Shown here: piece after piece, positions 52,290 through 63,737 of the stretch | Layout of the letters: the number at the start of each line of letters is the position of its first letter | Position numbering within the stretch: position 1 is the first letter of the stretch | Origin: Erinaceus europaeus | Taxonomy: Eukaryota; Chordata; Mammalia; Eulipotyphla; Erinaceidae | Reading direction: 5' to 3' | NCBI RefSeq assembly: GCF_950295315.1 | Contig: NC_080164.1 | Span: forward strand, 12,865,659-12,929,658 | DNA: 64,000 nt | Made by a program: the position numbers and the translations under genes | The notes under the pieces: generated by a model | What the model saw: the letters and a program-made list of their open reading frames with translations, nothing else | Database searches by the model: none | Told to the model about the DNA's origin: nothing

Positions 52290-52528
52290 AAAGAAGAATC
52301 AGATGGAAATTCTAAAATCAAAAAATAGAATATTTAACAATAGCAATTTCATAAATGGAAATGAGTGAATTTTATATGACAAGTAAAAAAATATACGTAG
52401 CATGAATTTACCACTAATGTAGTGGAAATTCTCCAACCAAAAGTATTTACAGAAGGAACTATTAAAACAGTGAACAAAGTTTAAAACATTTGTGGAAAAG
52501 AACAAAGATCTCAAATGTACATATAACT

Positions 52529-52563
<35 letters not shown>

Positions 52564-52665
52564 CTGAAAGAGAGAGAGAAAAGAAATGACACAGAGAAAT
52601 ATTTGAAAAAAGCTAGAAAATTTTTCACGTTTGATTAACCAATTAATCCAAGATATTCAACACAT
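52290..52665. other. AT-rich sequence with (CA)n
   Basis: (CA)n at 52531-52561. No other recognised feature. Confidence 0.5.
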
Positions 52666-52667
52666 CG

Positions 52668-52802
52668 TATATATGGTTACAGAAGACAGCATAGTGATTT
52701 TGTGAACAGACTTCTATAATGTCTGAGGCTCCAAGGCCCCAGGTTCAATCTCACACACCAACATAAACCAGAGCTAAGTAGTATTCTGAGAAAAAAATAT
52801 AT
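52668..52802 (+). repeat. SINE-C
   Basis: 'agaagacagcatagtgattttg', 'tgtctgaggctccaaggccccaggttcaatc', 'aaaccagagctaagtagtattctg'. Confidence 0.8.
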
Positions 52803-53555
52803 AAAGCAGGTATATGTATAAAAAAAGATCATGCCTAGGCTTATAATAAAAAACTTCGAAAAATGAATATTACCAATAAAAATCAATGTATATGTAAACT
52901 CCAAAGGATGAAAAGATACATTTTGATGTTCTTACAATACATATGAAATACTAATAACTTTAGGATGTGTATTCTACTTCCTTGAGCAACTGCTGAAAAT
53001 TTATGCAAACCACAACCAAAACCTCAAGAGAAGATATAACAGAAAATGCTTTCTAATTAGCCAACATAAAAAAGGGAAAGTTGGTGAACAGAAAAAAATA
53101 ATTAGCAGCTTGCTAAATTTATATATGAAAAATTATATCAACATATCACTGATTATATCCCTTTAGTTAAAAAAATGTCTTATACAAACTGATAAAAATT
53201 CCATATCAGTGATATTTAAATATATTCAATATAAATGTACGTATAGGTAGAGGTAGAGACATAAGAAATCTAAAGTTCAATTATCAAGCTTAAGAAAACT
53301 AGAATAGTCCTAATGATATAAAGTAGAATTTAAGCAAAAAGAGGCATCTCATAGAGACAGAAGAACAATTTTGTCAAGAATGTATCATTAACACTGAGTG
53401 AATATACACATCTACTAATATATCTTCAAGATATATAAAAGAAAAATTAAAAGGGAAAAAATAAACTTAAAAGGATCATCATAAGCCCTCTTGTGTGTCT
53501 CTCCAGGACCTTGCCCTCACTGTAGTGCAGCAATGGTAGGGGCTGCCCCATTCTC
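52803..53555. other. A-rich sequence, possibly an ancient LINE relic
   Basis: Strongly A-rich on + ('aacctcaagagaagatataac', 'aagaaaactagaatagtcc'), as eroded L1 or HAL1 coding sequence would be. No diagnostic match. Confidence 0.35.
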
Positions 53556-53559
53556 TGAA

Positions 53560-54352
53560 TAGAGGCTGGGTCACCCCACTCTACTACCTGAGGAAGATGG
53601 TTCCTGAAATCAGTGCAGCCTTGAATGTTCCTGTTGTGACCATGGACTGTTTATTAAATTATTTGTTTTGCTTTACATATTAATGCTTTTCAGCTACCAA
53701 GTTACAGATGCTACCATAATTATTGGCATCCTGACATCCCTTGGGCAGACAACCTCGCCAATATGCCCTTGAACCCCTCCTATCTGTAGCCTTGCCCTCC
53801 TTGGGAAAGAGAGAAATAGTCTGAGAGTGTGGATCCACCTGCCAATGTCCACGTCCAGCAGAGATGCAGTTACAAAAGCCAGAACTCCCACCTTCTGTAC
53901 CCCATAAAGAATTTGGTCTATTACCCCAGAGGGATAAATAATTAGAATCTTCTGGGAGTCTGGCGGTAGCACAGCAGGCTATGCGCAGGTGACGCAGAGC
54001 GCAAGGACTGACGTAAGGATCCCGGTTTGAGCCCCTGGGTCCCCACTTGCAGGGGGGGTCGCTTCACAGGTGGTCAAGCAGGTCTGCAGGTGTCAATCTT
54101 TCTCACGCCCTCTCTGTCTTCACCTCCTCTCTCCATTTCTTTCTGTCCTATGGAACAACGGCGACAACAATATCTACAACAATAAAACGAGGGCAACAAA
54201 AGGAAATAAATATTTTAAAAAAGAATTAAAATCTTCTAATAGAGGGGGGATGGGACACGGGAATTCAGTGGTGGAAACTGTGGAATTGTATCCCTGTTCT
54301 TTTACTATTTTGTTAATAATTATTAAAACACTAATAAAAAACTTAAAAGACA
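53560..54352 (+). repeat. Family X split by SINE-A
   Basis: Part 1 at 53560-53953 begins with the upstream segment also seen at 63740 ('gaggctgggtcaccccactctactac'), then jumps by an internal deletion at about 53650 to 'attaaattatttgttttgc'. Part 2 at 54228-54352 is the 3' end. Confidence 0.88.
53954..54227 (+). repeat. SINE-A with 10-bp TSD
   Basis: TSD 'agaatcttct' (53944-53953) and 'aaaatcttct' (54228-54237). Head 'gggagtctggcggtagcacag', B-box 'ggtttgagcccctgg', tail 'caacaataaaacgagggcaac'. Confidence 0.95.
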
Positions 54353-54462
54353 CAGTTGAAGATTTCAGCACTCCTTTTTCATTAATGAATAGTCAAGCAG
54401 ACAAAAAGTTCAAAAATTCATACTTTTGAGGGTCCCTCCCATCCCCCTACCCCCAGGAAACC

Positions 54463-54842
54463 AGGAAAAGACAGAGGCAGGTGAAATTGTCAGTGTGTCT
54501 GGGAAGGCAAACTCAGTTTCTAGGATGATAGAAACCCAAACAGAGGTGATAGTCATTCAATACAACCTGCAGGAAACAGGGACACATAACAAATGTTAGA
54601 TCTTACCCTTGTCCATGTGACCTGGTAAATGCTGAAGACGTATACCACAGGCAAAGCTTAAGTCCTGTAATAGTTTACACGGGGGAAGGACAGATGTAGA
54701 GTTGTCTTATAGTCTTTTTTCCTCTTTTACAAAGTTATGTAAAAGACAAGTGGGATTAAATAGTATAAGATAGAGACCATGCTGGCAGGGAGATGATCAC
54801 CTGAATCAAGTGAATTTATCTAAGTAGTAATAGCAGTTACTT
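54463..54842 (+). repeat. Direct duplication, copy 2
   Basis: Counterpart of 51463-51832 in the same orientation, 3.0 kb downstream. Flanks differ on both sides. Confidence 0.9.
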
Positions 54843-54909
54843 GATTTAGGTAATGTTGCCTGCTCTGTCTCTGGCAGCTTTAAACACATTTTGTTAAAGT
54901 GGAGAGACA

Positions 54910-54911
<2 letters not shown>

Positions 54912-54958
<47 letters not shown>
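54912..54958 (+). repeat. (CA)n microsatellite
   Basis: About 23 CA units. Confidence 0.97.
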
Positions 54959-55159
54959 ATGTGCTAGGCCATAAGACAATTTTCATGTTTTAAAGGAATT
55001 AAAAGTATTTATCTCTGACAACAGCAGAGTTGAATTGCAATCAAACAGTGATTCTCACTACTAATTTTTTTTTAAATTGGACAAATGATAAAATGTGAAT
55101 ATTATGAAAGGCAATACTAACAAAATAAGCAATATGAAATGGCAAAATTTCTCCATGGA

Positions 55160-55475
55160 AACAAAGCTAATTAAATTGGCCAGAGGTAGAAATAGAAGAT
55201 GTGAGTAGTCTTATATCATTTTTAAATGAAATGGAATTAGTAACCTAAATCTTTTCCTGAAAAGAAAAATTTAATCCTAGATGACCTCACTAATAAAATC
55301 TGTCAACCATGTAAATTCCCAATGACACCAAGCTGAAACAAATAGTCTTAAACAGAGATGAAAAGAACATATCCTTACACCCCAAGTGAGGCCAACCTAA
55401 CCCCACTATCAAACCTTCACAAGGACCTGACAAGAAAGGAAAATTACAGACAAAATAACCTTTAAAAAAAAGAAA
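55160..55475 (+). pseudogene. Ancient L1 ORF2 relic
   Basis: 'aattaaattggccagaggtag', 'ctagatgacctcactaataaaatctgtcaa' and 'aagtgaggccaacctaacccc...gacctgacaagaaaggaaaattacagac' parallel the L1 ORF2 stretch that precedes the RT active site. No frame is open. Older than the other L1s here. Confidence 0.7.
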
Positions 55476-55965
55476 GAAAGAAACTCAAGATAATTTAAAT
55501 ACCAATTAGGTATTTCAGGATATTAAATACTCAGTAATATATATTTTCAAATCACAATGGTGTTTTGACTGTATTTTAATTAATTCTTATCTTTAAAAGT
55601 ATATACTGAAATATTTCTAGGTAAAATGGTGTGAAGTTGAATCACATAAAGTAGGTCTCTTTATTGTGCAAAATTTCCCAAATATTAGCAATTTCATGAG
55701 TTATCTAATATAAAATAAAATTGGACTTTTCTTCATTATAGTCCAGTAGGGGAGGCAGAAGGTATGTATAGAACAGATACAATGAAAATGCTATTCTCCA
55801 GGCAGTGGATAAGCAGCAGATACTATCCAGTGCAGTAGATAAAACAGTGGACTCTCAAACATGATGTTCTAACTGCAGTCCCTGGCAGTGCATGTAACAC
55901 AGTGATGTTCTTGTCTTTGTTCTCTATCTCTTTCTAACTCTCGCATAAATAAGTAAATATTAAAC
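55476..55965. other. No recognised feature
   Basis: AT-rich, probably eroded repeats. Confidence 0.35.
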
Positions 55966-55967
55966 AG

Positions 55968-56340
55968 GGGCCGGGTGGTGGTGCGCCTGCTTGAGTGCAT
56001 ATGTTACAGTGCACACAGACCCATGTTCAGCCCCCTAGCCCCACCTGCAGGGAGAAAGCAAGTGGTGAAACAGGGCTGCAGGTCTCTCCCCCTCTCTATT
56101 TCCCTTTCCCTCTCAATTTCTGGCTGTCTCTATCCAATAAATAAAAAAGGATAATTTAAAATGTTTACATAATGAAATCTTAAACAAGAAAGCTGTGAGG
56201 GGGAGAGGTAGCTCAGTGGGTAGAGGGCAGGAATTCTATGCCTGAGGTCCTGGTTCAATCCCCAACACCTTATATGTTAGAGTTGTGCTCTGACCAATCT
56301 CTGTCTCTCTCTCCCTATTTCTCTATCAAGAAATAAGTAG
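55968..56340 (+). repeat. SINE-B and SINE-C in tandem
   Basis: SINE-B at 55969-56160 ('ggggccgggtggtggtgcgcctgc...ggctgtctctatccaataaataaaa'). SINE-C at 56196-56337, with the clearest tRNA-Ala-like head in the window ('gaggtagctcagtgggtagag', B-box 'ggttcaatccccaac'). Confidence 0.93.
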
Positions 56341-56564
56341 TTGGGGGGTGAAGTCAAGATAGCAGCCTAAAGGCAGCAACCAGACAGATTCTGCAAACAG
56401 TAATAATAATAAATATTCAAACCCTGGGAATTATAAGCAGAAACATGATTTCCAGGCCTGTAGGACATGAACTGTAGACAGGGGGTCAAAGAGGAACAGT
56501 GGTGGAATATTATAACTCATCTCAAAACCCTCAAAAAGAAGTTGAAAAGGACAAAGGAAAAAGC

Positions 56565-56937
56565 AAGCCCCATTAAGTTGCAGATGTTGCCATGACACTG
56601 GCCTAACTTCCCTGGGCAGAGGACCTCACTAATGAGTCTGGGAACCCCATCTCCCCAGAGCCCTACTCCACTGGGGAAAGATAGAAACAGGCTGAGGGGA
56701 ATGGCTCCACCTGTTGGTGCCCTTGTCCAGCAGAGAGGCAACTGAAAGGGCCAGACCTCCCACCTTCTGCACCCCATGGAGATCTTTGGTCCATACTCCC
56801 AGAGGAAGAGAGTATAGGGAGGCTTTTCATGGAGGGGATGGGATGTGGAACCCTGGTGGTAGGAACTGTATGGAGTTATACCTCTCTTATTCACAATCTT
56901 CTCAATCATTATTAAGTTACTAATAAAAAAATAAAAA
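56565..56937 (+). repeat. Family X 3' half
   Basis: 'ttgcagatgttgccatgacactgg' to 'ttattaagttactaataaaaaaataaaaaatg'. The 130-codon - strand frame here is the complement of this repeat. Confidence 0.92.
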
Positions 56938-57035
56938 ATGAATAAGAAGATATATATATATATAGATATAGATATATATATACATATATATATATATAGA
57001 TATAGATATATATAGATATATATACATACATGGTT
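56938..57035. repeat. (TA)n/(GATA)n microsatellite
   Basis: Compound TA and GATATA runs directly following the A-rich end of family X. Confidence 0.93.
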
Positions 57036-57850
57036 GTGGTGTTTGTATAGATCATTTGTCCTGGGACCATACTGTATATAAAATTTGTCCTGCTTGCTTT
57101 GCTTTTTACACTGTTACTGTTACTCTTGCTAAGGCTACCCATGTCAGTTCCCAGAGAGTAGTTACACAGCAGAGCACCAGTCATAATTCACAAAGAAGGC
57201 ACATCACCACACTCAACGAGCAGTGTGTGCCAACTTTGAATGCCCTGTCCGTGGCTCTGTTCATAAATGCCCTATTTCCCCTTCCCCTAACTTCTAAGAG
57301 TCATTTCAATTCAGTTAGTTCCTCTCATGCATTCCATTTGGAACTCCTTAGCAAAACGAAATCTCTTTATAAATCACTGTACATTAGTAAATTGTTCTGA
57401 ATTATACTTGAATTAGTCAATTTTTGAAGAATGTTACACACATTATCTTCCCTGCAAATTTCTAAAGGCCTCACAAAGTGTAATCTAGTCATTGATTTAT
57501 GGACTTGAATCTTTCAAAGGAGGGATTCAGATGCAATTTGTGTCCCTGAGTTGCATCAGTTTGACATTTAGCTAGGGATTGTTGTCAAATACATAGGAAC
57601 CGTGTTCCTCACAGTCCTCTTCCTGGGTCAGGGGACCCATATCTGAATATCTCAAAAGCAGAAGCTCTATTCCACACCTCCAGACTTGCACAGACACTCT
57701 CTGTCACCTCCTCCCATCACTTCTTCCACCACTTCCCACACTTAGTGACAGGCAGACTGTTTTCTCTGCATTTCATGTACGTCATTGTAAGCAGGCTCTT
57801 AATAACCAGGCTGTGTCAGTGGAGAAGACGGAGCTAAAGAAGTATTGAGA
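57036..57850. other. Repeat-poor unique sequence
   Basis: No repeat recognised. The 114-codon + frame at 57056-57400 shows no domain. Confidence 0.45.
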
Positions 57851-57852
57851 TG

Positions 57853-58125
57853 GGGAGGCGGGTGGTAGCACAGCGGATTAAGCACACATGACACAAAATG
57901 CAAGGACTGGTGTTAGGATCCCGGTTCGAGCCCCCGGCTCCCCACCTGCAGGGGAGTCACTTCACAAGCAGTAAAGCAGGTCTGCAGGTGTCTGTCTTTC
58001 TCTCCCCCTGTCTTCCCCTCCTTTCTCCATTTCTTTCTGTCCTATACAACAGCAATGGCATCAATAATAACTACGACAATAAAACAAGGGCAACCAAAAG
58101 GAATAACTAAATAAATATTTAAAAA
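57853..58125 (+). repeat. SINE-A
   Basis: Head 'ggggaggcgggtggtagcacag', B-box 'ggttcgagcccccggctcccc', (CAA/TAA) tail, end 'aactaaataaatatttaaaaaa'. Confidence 0.95.
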
Positions 58126-58870
58126 AATAAGAAGTACTGAGTTATGATAGAAAAAGTACTGTAAAAGCATAAAGAGAACCCTGAAGGTTACTCTGGGGTT
58201 GATGGTGAGTGTGTAAGGCAAAGAATCAAAAGGAGATGAGTAGTCTTTAGACCGCAATAAAGACAAGAGTAGTCACTAGAGTTGCGAGAAACTGATTTAG
58301 AGAGAAGTCAGCTGACTTATACAGTTCAAAGGCTGTCCATAGTCATCAGTGAGTCAACACCTGTAAACAGACTGAGGAGTTGGTTATTACTACGAGCAGA
58401 TGCCCTGGAGACTTTCATGTTGTGGTGGGGGAGGAACTGGAGGACATGGTCCCCCTGAGCCTGGGCTGAGGTGTCTGAGGCCCAGGTGATCTGGGTATGT
58501 GTATGGGCACCACTGGAAGCCCAGCCCACCCACACCAGAGATGAGCAGGCAAGTGCACAGGAAGAGAAGTCCTGCTACCTTGCAGAGGACCACCCTGTTC
58601 TCTTCTGGTAAAGCTTCATACCATGCTCATTATTAAGTGGGGAAACCTTAGCCTACAACACAGAGATAATTCCACAGGATGAGTTTGGAGCTGAGGGAAA
58701 ATAGACCACGTCATGGCCATTGGATGTTCTGGTGTCATATGTGAGCATAGTCTCCTCAGTGTGAGCTAAGTGTTAAGTTGGTGATCTCCAAGTTGCATAG
58801 CCTCCAGAGTTCTAGGAAAAACAGGTTTACAGTCAACAACCACCAGTTTATTCACAAAGTTGTTAAGAAG
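58126..58870. other. No recognised feature
   Basis: Unique-looking; 58400-58600 is GC-richer than its surroundings. Two - strand frames of 67-69 codons overlap there in different registers and show no domain. Confidence 0.4.
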
Positions 58871-58880
58871 CTCATAGTGG

Positions 58881-59180
58881 GGAGTCAGGCGGTAGCACAG
58901 AGGGATGAGCGCATGTGGCGCAAAGCACAAGGACTGGGGTAAGGATCCCGGTTCAAGCCCCTGGCTCCCCACCTGCAGGGGAGTCGCTTCACAGGAAGTG
59001 AAGCAGGTCTGCAGGTATCTTTTTCTCCCCCTCTGTCTTCCCCTCCTCTCTCCATTTCTCTCTGTCGTATCCAACAACAATATCAATAACAATAATAACT
59101 ACAACAACAATGACAAACAAGGGCAACAAAAGGGAAAATAAATATTAAAAAATTTTAAAAATATCAAAAAAAAAAGGAAT
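58881..59180 (+). repeat. SINE-A with 10-bp TSD
   Basis: TSD 'ctcatagtgg' at 58871-58880 and 59181-59190. Near-consensus body. Inserted at the edge of an L1 3' UTR. Confidence 0.95.
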
Positions 59181-59184
59181 CTCA

Positions 59185-59505
59185 TAGTGGATAAGCCAAA
59201 GAAAGGAGAATTGATACCAGGTGATTTCACTCATAGACAGAACTTAAGAAAGACAGAAAAGGAAAACACAAAGTAAGACTTGGATTGGATTTGATGTGTT
59301 TCACCACAGCAAGGGACTCTGGGGAAAGCAGAGTGGTGTTGCATGGGAGAAGGCCATTGGAGTCCTGCTACATGATGGTGAAGAGGGAACAAAGTTTGGG
59401 GGTGAGAATGTTTTGCAGACATCTGTCATGAAATCGCACCCATGTGTTAACTGTGCCATAAACCATTAACCCCCAGTACAATGGAAAGTAGAGGGAAAAA
59501 AAAAA
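59185..59505 (+). repeat. L1 3' UTR
   Basis: 'gaattgataccaggtgatttcactcatagacag', 'aaacacaaagtaagacttgg', 'gttttgcagacatctgtcatg', 'gccataaaccattaac', and A-rich end. 5'-truncated. Confidence 0.85.
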
Positions 59506-59644
59506 AAGTTATGATGGCATCTGGATAACTTAATCAGAGTTCCAGGCTTGTAGTCTCCATGTTGAATTCTCTGTGTATGCCAGCGCTGTATTCTCCCTCC
59601 ATTATATAATTCTAAAGCATAAACAACACAATCTCATAATGAGT

Positions 59645-59802
59645 TCTGAAACTGGACTTCTTTGGACTAAATCTTAGCCTGCATTTCCCACCTATGTGAC
59701 TTTAGGCTTTATTTATCCTGTTTCCTTACCTGAAAATTGGAATAAATATCTTCCACTCCTTGGAATTATTGGAAAGATTAAATAGCTTATCATATACTAG
59801 AC
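59645..59802 (+). repeat. MIR
   Basis: 'cccacctatgtgactttaggct...ctgtttccttacctgaaaattgg' follows the MIR central and 3' consensus. Confidence 0.85.
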
Positions 59803-59805
59803 CCA

Positions 59806-60018
59806 GGGCCAAGTGGTGGCGCACCTGGTTGAGCACAGGCATTACAGTGCTCAAAGATCTGGGTTCAAGTCTCTGATCCCCACCTACAGGGGGAAAGCTT
59901 TGCAAGTGATGAAGTAGTGTTGCAGGTATCTTTCTGCCTCTCTCCCTCTATATCACTCCCTTCCCTCTAGATTTCTGGCTGTTTCTATCAAAAACAAAAT
60001 AAAGATGAAAAATACATA
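59806..60018 (+). repeat. SINE-B
   Basis: 'agggccaagtggtggcgcacctggttgag', B-box 'gggttcaagtctctgatcccc', 'gatttctggctgtttctatc', A-rich end. Confidence 0.93.
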
Positions 60019-61075
60019 TACTAGATCCTAAACAAATCCCTAGTGTAACTTTCAAGGTTTGATAAATATTAGCTTCTAACTGTATTACTCATTGAGCACC
60101 TGTAAGGTAAATTCCTCACCTATCTGAACAGCAATAACAAAAGTCTGAGAGCTTCTAATCACATTTGCTCATAAGTTCAAGTTATTTATTTCATTGACCT
60201 CCACTGGCTTTATTCTGTCCGGAAATCCACAGAAATGACATTGGCCTTGCTCTGTGCCTGCATTCCAGAGGCTACTAAGACCCCATTATGTCCACGCCAA
60301 AACTCTTGACACCAGGTTCAACTACAGTTGACGCTTCCAATTAAGGCTTCCTCTTTTTTCCTTCATCATCAGTGCCCAACCTAAGACATATCTCAATCAT
60401 TTATTCCTCAAATTGTACCCTGACGCATTAGAGTGTAGACTATAAACAGAAAGGAAACTTGTTTGAGGGGTCAAAAAGAAAATGATGCTCCGTTTTGAAG
60501 TTCTAAATTTGAATGTCCTCATTTTCTGAGAATGTTTCCTCCTACATATATTTAAAACTTAATTTATGCAACGATATTGCCAGGAACATATGCCAGTTAG
60601 TCTTAAATGCTAAAATGAGAATCACTGGGTTTCCCACTATGACCTTTGGGTATAGCTCTCATTTTCCAGTTTCAAAATATTCACTTTGGAGTGGAGGAGT
60701 GAATGTTAAAATTACCACAGAGATATTTCTACTTCCTAATTCCTTTCCACTTCTGTGCATTATTCTAAGAGGGATATCTAGATTTTTTAATAACTAATTG
60801 TCTTGCAAAATTATTAATGTTAAGTCTTGCAAAATTATCAATGTTAAGTCAGGTCAAAAAGCTTCTTCCCAAGTCCAAAAGGGAAGAAATAATCCTAAAC
60901 AGGACTTTCCTCATGTCCCCCAGCTTCTTCAGCAAAGAGAAAGAAGTGGATCTTGGGGTGAGTTGGCAGCTCTACCGGCAAGCCTCCATCATGTCTTCTA
61001 TTTCCCTACAGATTTCTAATTTCTTGTTAGACCAAATATTCAACTACAGTGACACTAGCTCTTTCTTTTCTTTTC
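60019..61075. other. Repeat-poor sequence with a 24-bp tandem duplication
   Basis: About 1 kb without a recognised family. 'tcttgcaaaattat' + T/C + 'aatgttaag' occurs twice in tandem at 60801-60824 and 60825-60848. No coding evidence. Confidence 0.45.
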
Positions 61076-61079
61076 TTTT

Positions 61080-61255
61080 CTTGCCAGAGAGGCTTCATTG
61101 GGGCTCCATGCTTGTGCAATTCCACCATTCCCAGTGGAACTTTTTCTCTTTTTTTATCACAGATAGAAACAGAGACAGAGATTGAGATGGAAAGACATCA
61201 TGGTACTGCCCTATTGCTTGTGAAGGTTCCCCTTGGGTAGGATGCTAGCTTGTAG
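61080..61255 (-). repeat. SINE-A long remnant
   Basis: 'ttcattggggctccatgcttgtgcaattccaccattcccagtgg' (3' module), body 'gccctattgcttgtgaagg'; head lost. Confidence 0.7.
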
Positions 61256-61299
61256 TGCTGGAGCTTCAAACCCACATCATCCTATTGATACAGATCTCT

Positions 61300-61602
61300 C
61301 TGGTGTGGGGGTGTGGGGAAGAGGAGGGGCACACTCAGTTAAGTGCACATAGTAGGAAACTCACGGACCTATGCAGAGATTCAGGTTTGAGGCCTGAGCT
61401 CCTCCCCACTTGCAGGGTGGACACGTTGCAAGTGGCAAATGAGGTCTACAGGTGTCTCTATTTCTCTCTCCCTCTCTAACTCCCCTCCTCTCTCAATTTC
61501 TCTCTGTCCTATCCAATAAAATGGAAAACATGGCTACCAGGAGTAGTGGATTTATAGTGCCAGCACCATGTCCCAGAGATAACCCTGAAGGCTAAAATTA
61601 AA
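61300..61602 (+). repeat. SINE-A long
   Basis: 'gggaagaggaggggcacactcag', B-box 'ggtttgaggcctgagctcc', 'cctatccaataaaatgg', 3' module 'acatggctaccaggagtagtgg...gagataaccctgaagg'. Confidence 0.88.
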
Positions 61603-62285
61603 ATACCATAATCCAAGTCGCTGGGATATTTTAACATATATTATGTTCCTAATACTCATGACAGATAAATGAGTGACTGGAAGCAGGCAAGTTGAGCATT
61701 TGCTCATGTCCTTCTAAGTCCTTTCCAGGAGACAAAGTCCATCTAGGTAGGTAGTGCAGACATAGGACTCTTTTCAATCTGAACCATACAGTAAAACAAT
61801 TCTATCAAAGCTGGGTGAATCACAGAGTCTATTTTTGTGTTAACTATTAAGGCCAGAAGGCCCTACCCTCCACAGAACAACTATCATTTTAGCCTTTTTG
61901 AAGATACCCAATGACAAAGATACCCTAAGTCAAAAATAAGAGTCATCATCACAGCGAAGGACTTCCTGCACTCAGAAAATTTTCTCATGAGAGACAAGTG
62001 TAGCTGAGAGAGGGAGATTCCAAGGATCAAGAGGACCTCAGGAGAATTCACGTATAAGTGTTTGAAGGTGCTAATCCTACTTGCAGCAGAGCAAACCCAA
62101 CTACAGTGAGAAACAAAGAAACCTCAAAGGAAGTTTCAAAATGCAAATACTTGCATGTGGTGAATCAATTCTGACCTATGGCACAAAGCCCCAAATACAA
62201 GATCTCAGCAATGACTCGGACCGATTTCCAAGTAGAGCTAAAAGGAAAGAAACACATGAGTCCCAGTTCCCGGAGAGACAGAAGC
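61603..62285. other. No recognised feature
   Basis: Unique-looking. No domain in the 70-codon + frame at 62081. Confidence 0.4.
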
Positions 62286-62289
62286 ACAT

Positions 62290-62810
62290 TTAATGTCCTG
62301 GAGCCTCACATCTCCAAAGCCCTGCACCACTAGGAAAAGACAGAAACAGAAACAGGATGGGGGGTATGGATCCACTAGCCAACATCCATGTCCAGCAGAG
62401 ATGCAGATACAGAAGCCAAAACTCCCACCTTCTGTACCTCATAAAGAATTTTGGTTCATACTCCCAGCAGAGGAGAAATGTTAGGAGAAGATAAGCAGAG
62501 GGCCTTAAACTCCAATTCTATCAGGACCTGGAAAGAGAAGAAGGAAAAGGGAAGAGTAGTTACAGTAATAGGTGTAGGTGTGACTTGGAAAGGAAGATGG
62601 GACCATAAGAAAAAAATGGGCAAATATATACAAATGTAGACCGATAGTTGTAGAAACAATAGTTAACCCATATCTGCAACCTTAGGGGAACTTCTGTAGC
62701 TTCTAATGTAGAGAATGAGAATAAAGAAATCTGGTGGTGTGAACGGTTTGAAGATATACCTTGTTATGTTGTAATTTATTAAATCATTAATATTTTGAAA
62801 ATAGAAAAAT
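62290..62810 (+). repeat. Family X, disrupted
   Basis: 'gtcctggagcctcacatctcc', 'gtatggatccactagccaacatcc', 'accttctgtacctcataaag' (62295-62470). A diverged end may lie at 62740-62805 ('ttattaaatcattaatattttg'). The middle, 62480-62740, is not family X. Confidence 0.7.
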
Positions 62811-62957
62811 CACAGCAAAATGTAAGAGGGTATTTTTGGAGAACCAAATGAAGACGATGAGAAATCTCACTTCTCTATGGCAGACAGAAAGAGGCTTCTG
62901 CATTTCTGTGGTCATCACAGAACACAACAGAAGCAAAACTCAAGGAAAAAGAATAAG

Positions 62958-63069
62958 GGGGGTTTGGTGCGCCTGCTTAAGCTCACATATTACAGTGTGC
63001 AAGAAGCCAGGTTCAAGTCCATGGTACCCATCTGCAGGGGAGAAGCTTCAGGGGTGGTGAAGCAGGGCT

Positions 63070-63105
<36 letters not shown>

Positions 63106-63245
63106 CTGTCTCTGTCTCTCCTCTCAGTTTCTATCTGTCCTATAAAATAAAAATATTTAAAAAGAAAGAAAACTAGCTTTCAGGAGCAGTAGATTCATAG
63201 TATATGCACTGAGCCCCAGTGATAACCCTGTTGGCAATAAAAAAA
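62958..63245 (+). repeat. SINE-B/A long with (CT)n
   Basis: 'ggggtttggtgcgcctgcttaag', B-box 'ggttcaagtccatgg', (CT)n at 63078-63101, 3' module 'ctagctttcaggagcagtag...gataaccctgttgg'. Confidence 0.9.
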
Positions 63246-63735
63246 ATAATAAAAGGATTCTCAAGAATCATTTAAAAAGGAGACTTTTCATGACAGTACC
63301 AGCATGATTACCTTCTTAAAAGCACTCCATTTCCAAACGTTGTCACAGCAGGAATTAGAGTTCCAGGTGAATTTAGGGAAGACACATTCAGTTGGTGTAA
63401 CCTCTGCCTCCTCCTTAGACTACTGCAAAAGCCTTCCCCTGTTCTTCCCCCCTGTGTGACCAGTCTCCAGACCATTTCCCACAGGGACACTAGATAAATC
63501 TTAGTAAGATACAGATATGACTGTATAAATTTAAATGATTGTATAACTTTAAAATTAATTGCTTCCTATACTGGTTAAAGTATAGAAAAATCACACTTTG
63601 CCTATTTTACAAAAACCCGAAGGATCTACCCTTGTTTTGATGTCCACACCATCTTCCTTCAATCTCTTGCTCTCTCATGCCAGATACACACAAGTATGAG
63701 TTTGCCAAAACTATCATAACAAAATGCCACACTTC
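63246..63735. other. No recognised feature
   Basis: Unique-looking sequence. Confidence 0.4.
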
Positions 63736-63737
63736 CC

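Noticed and set aside
56517..56909. 130-codon - frame
   Set aside because: Complement of family X; the same strand in other copies is not open.
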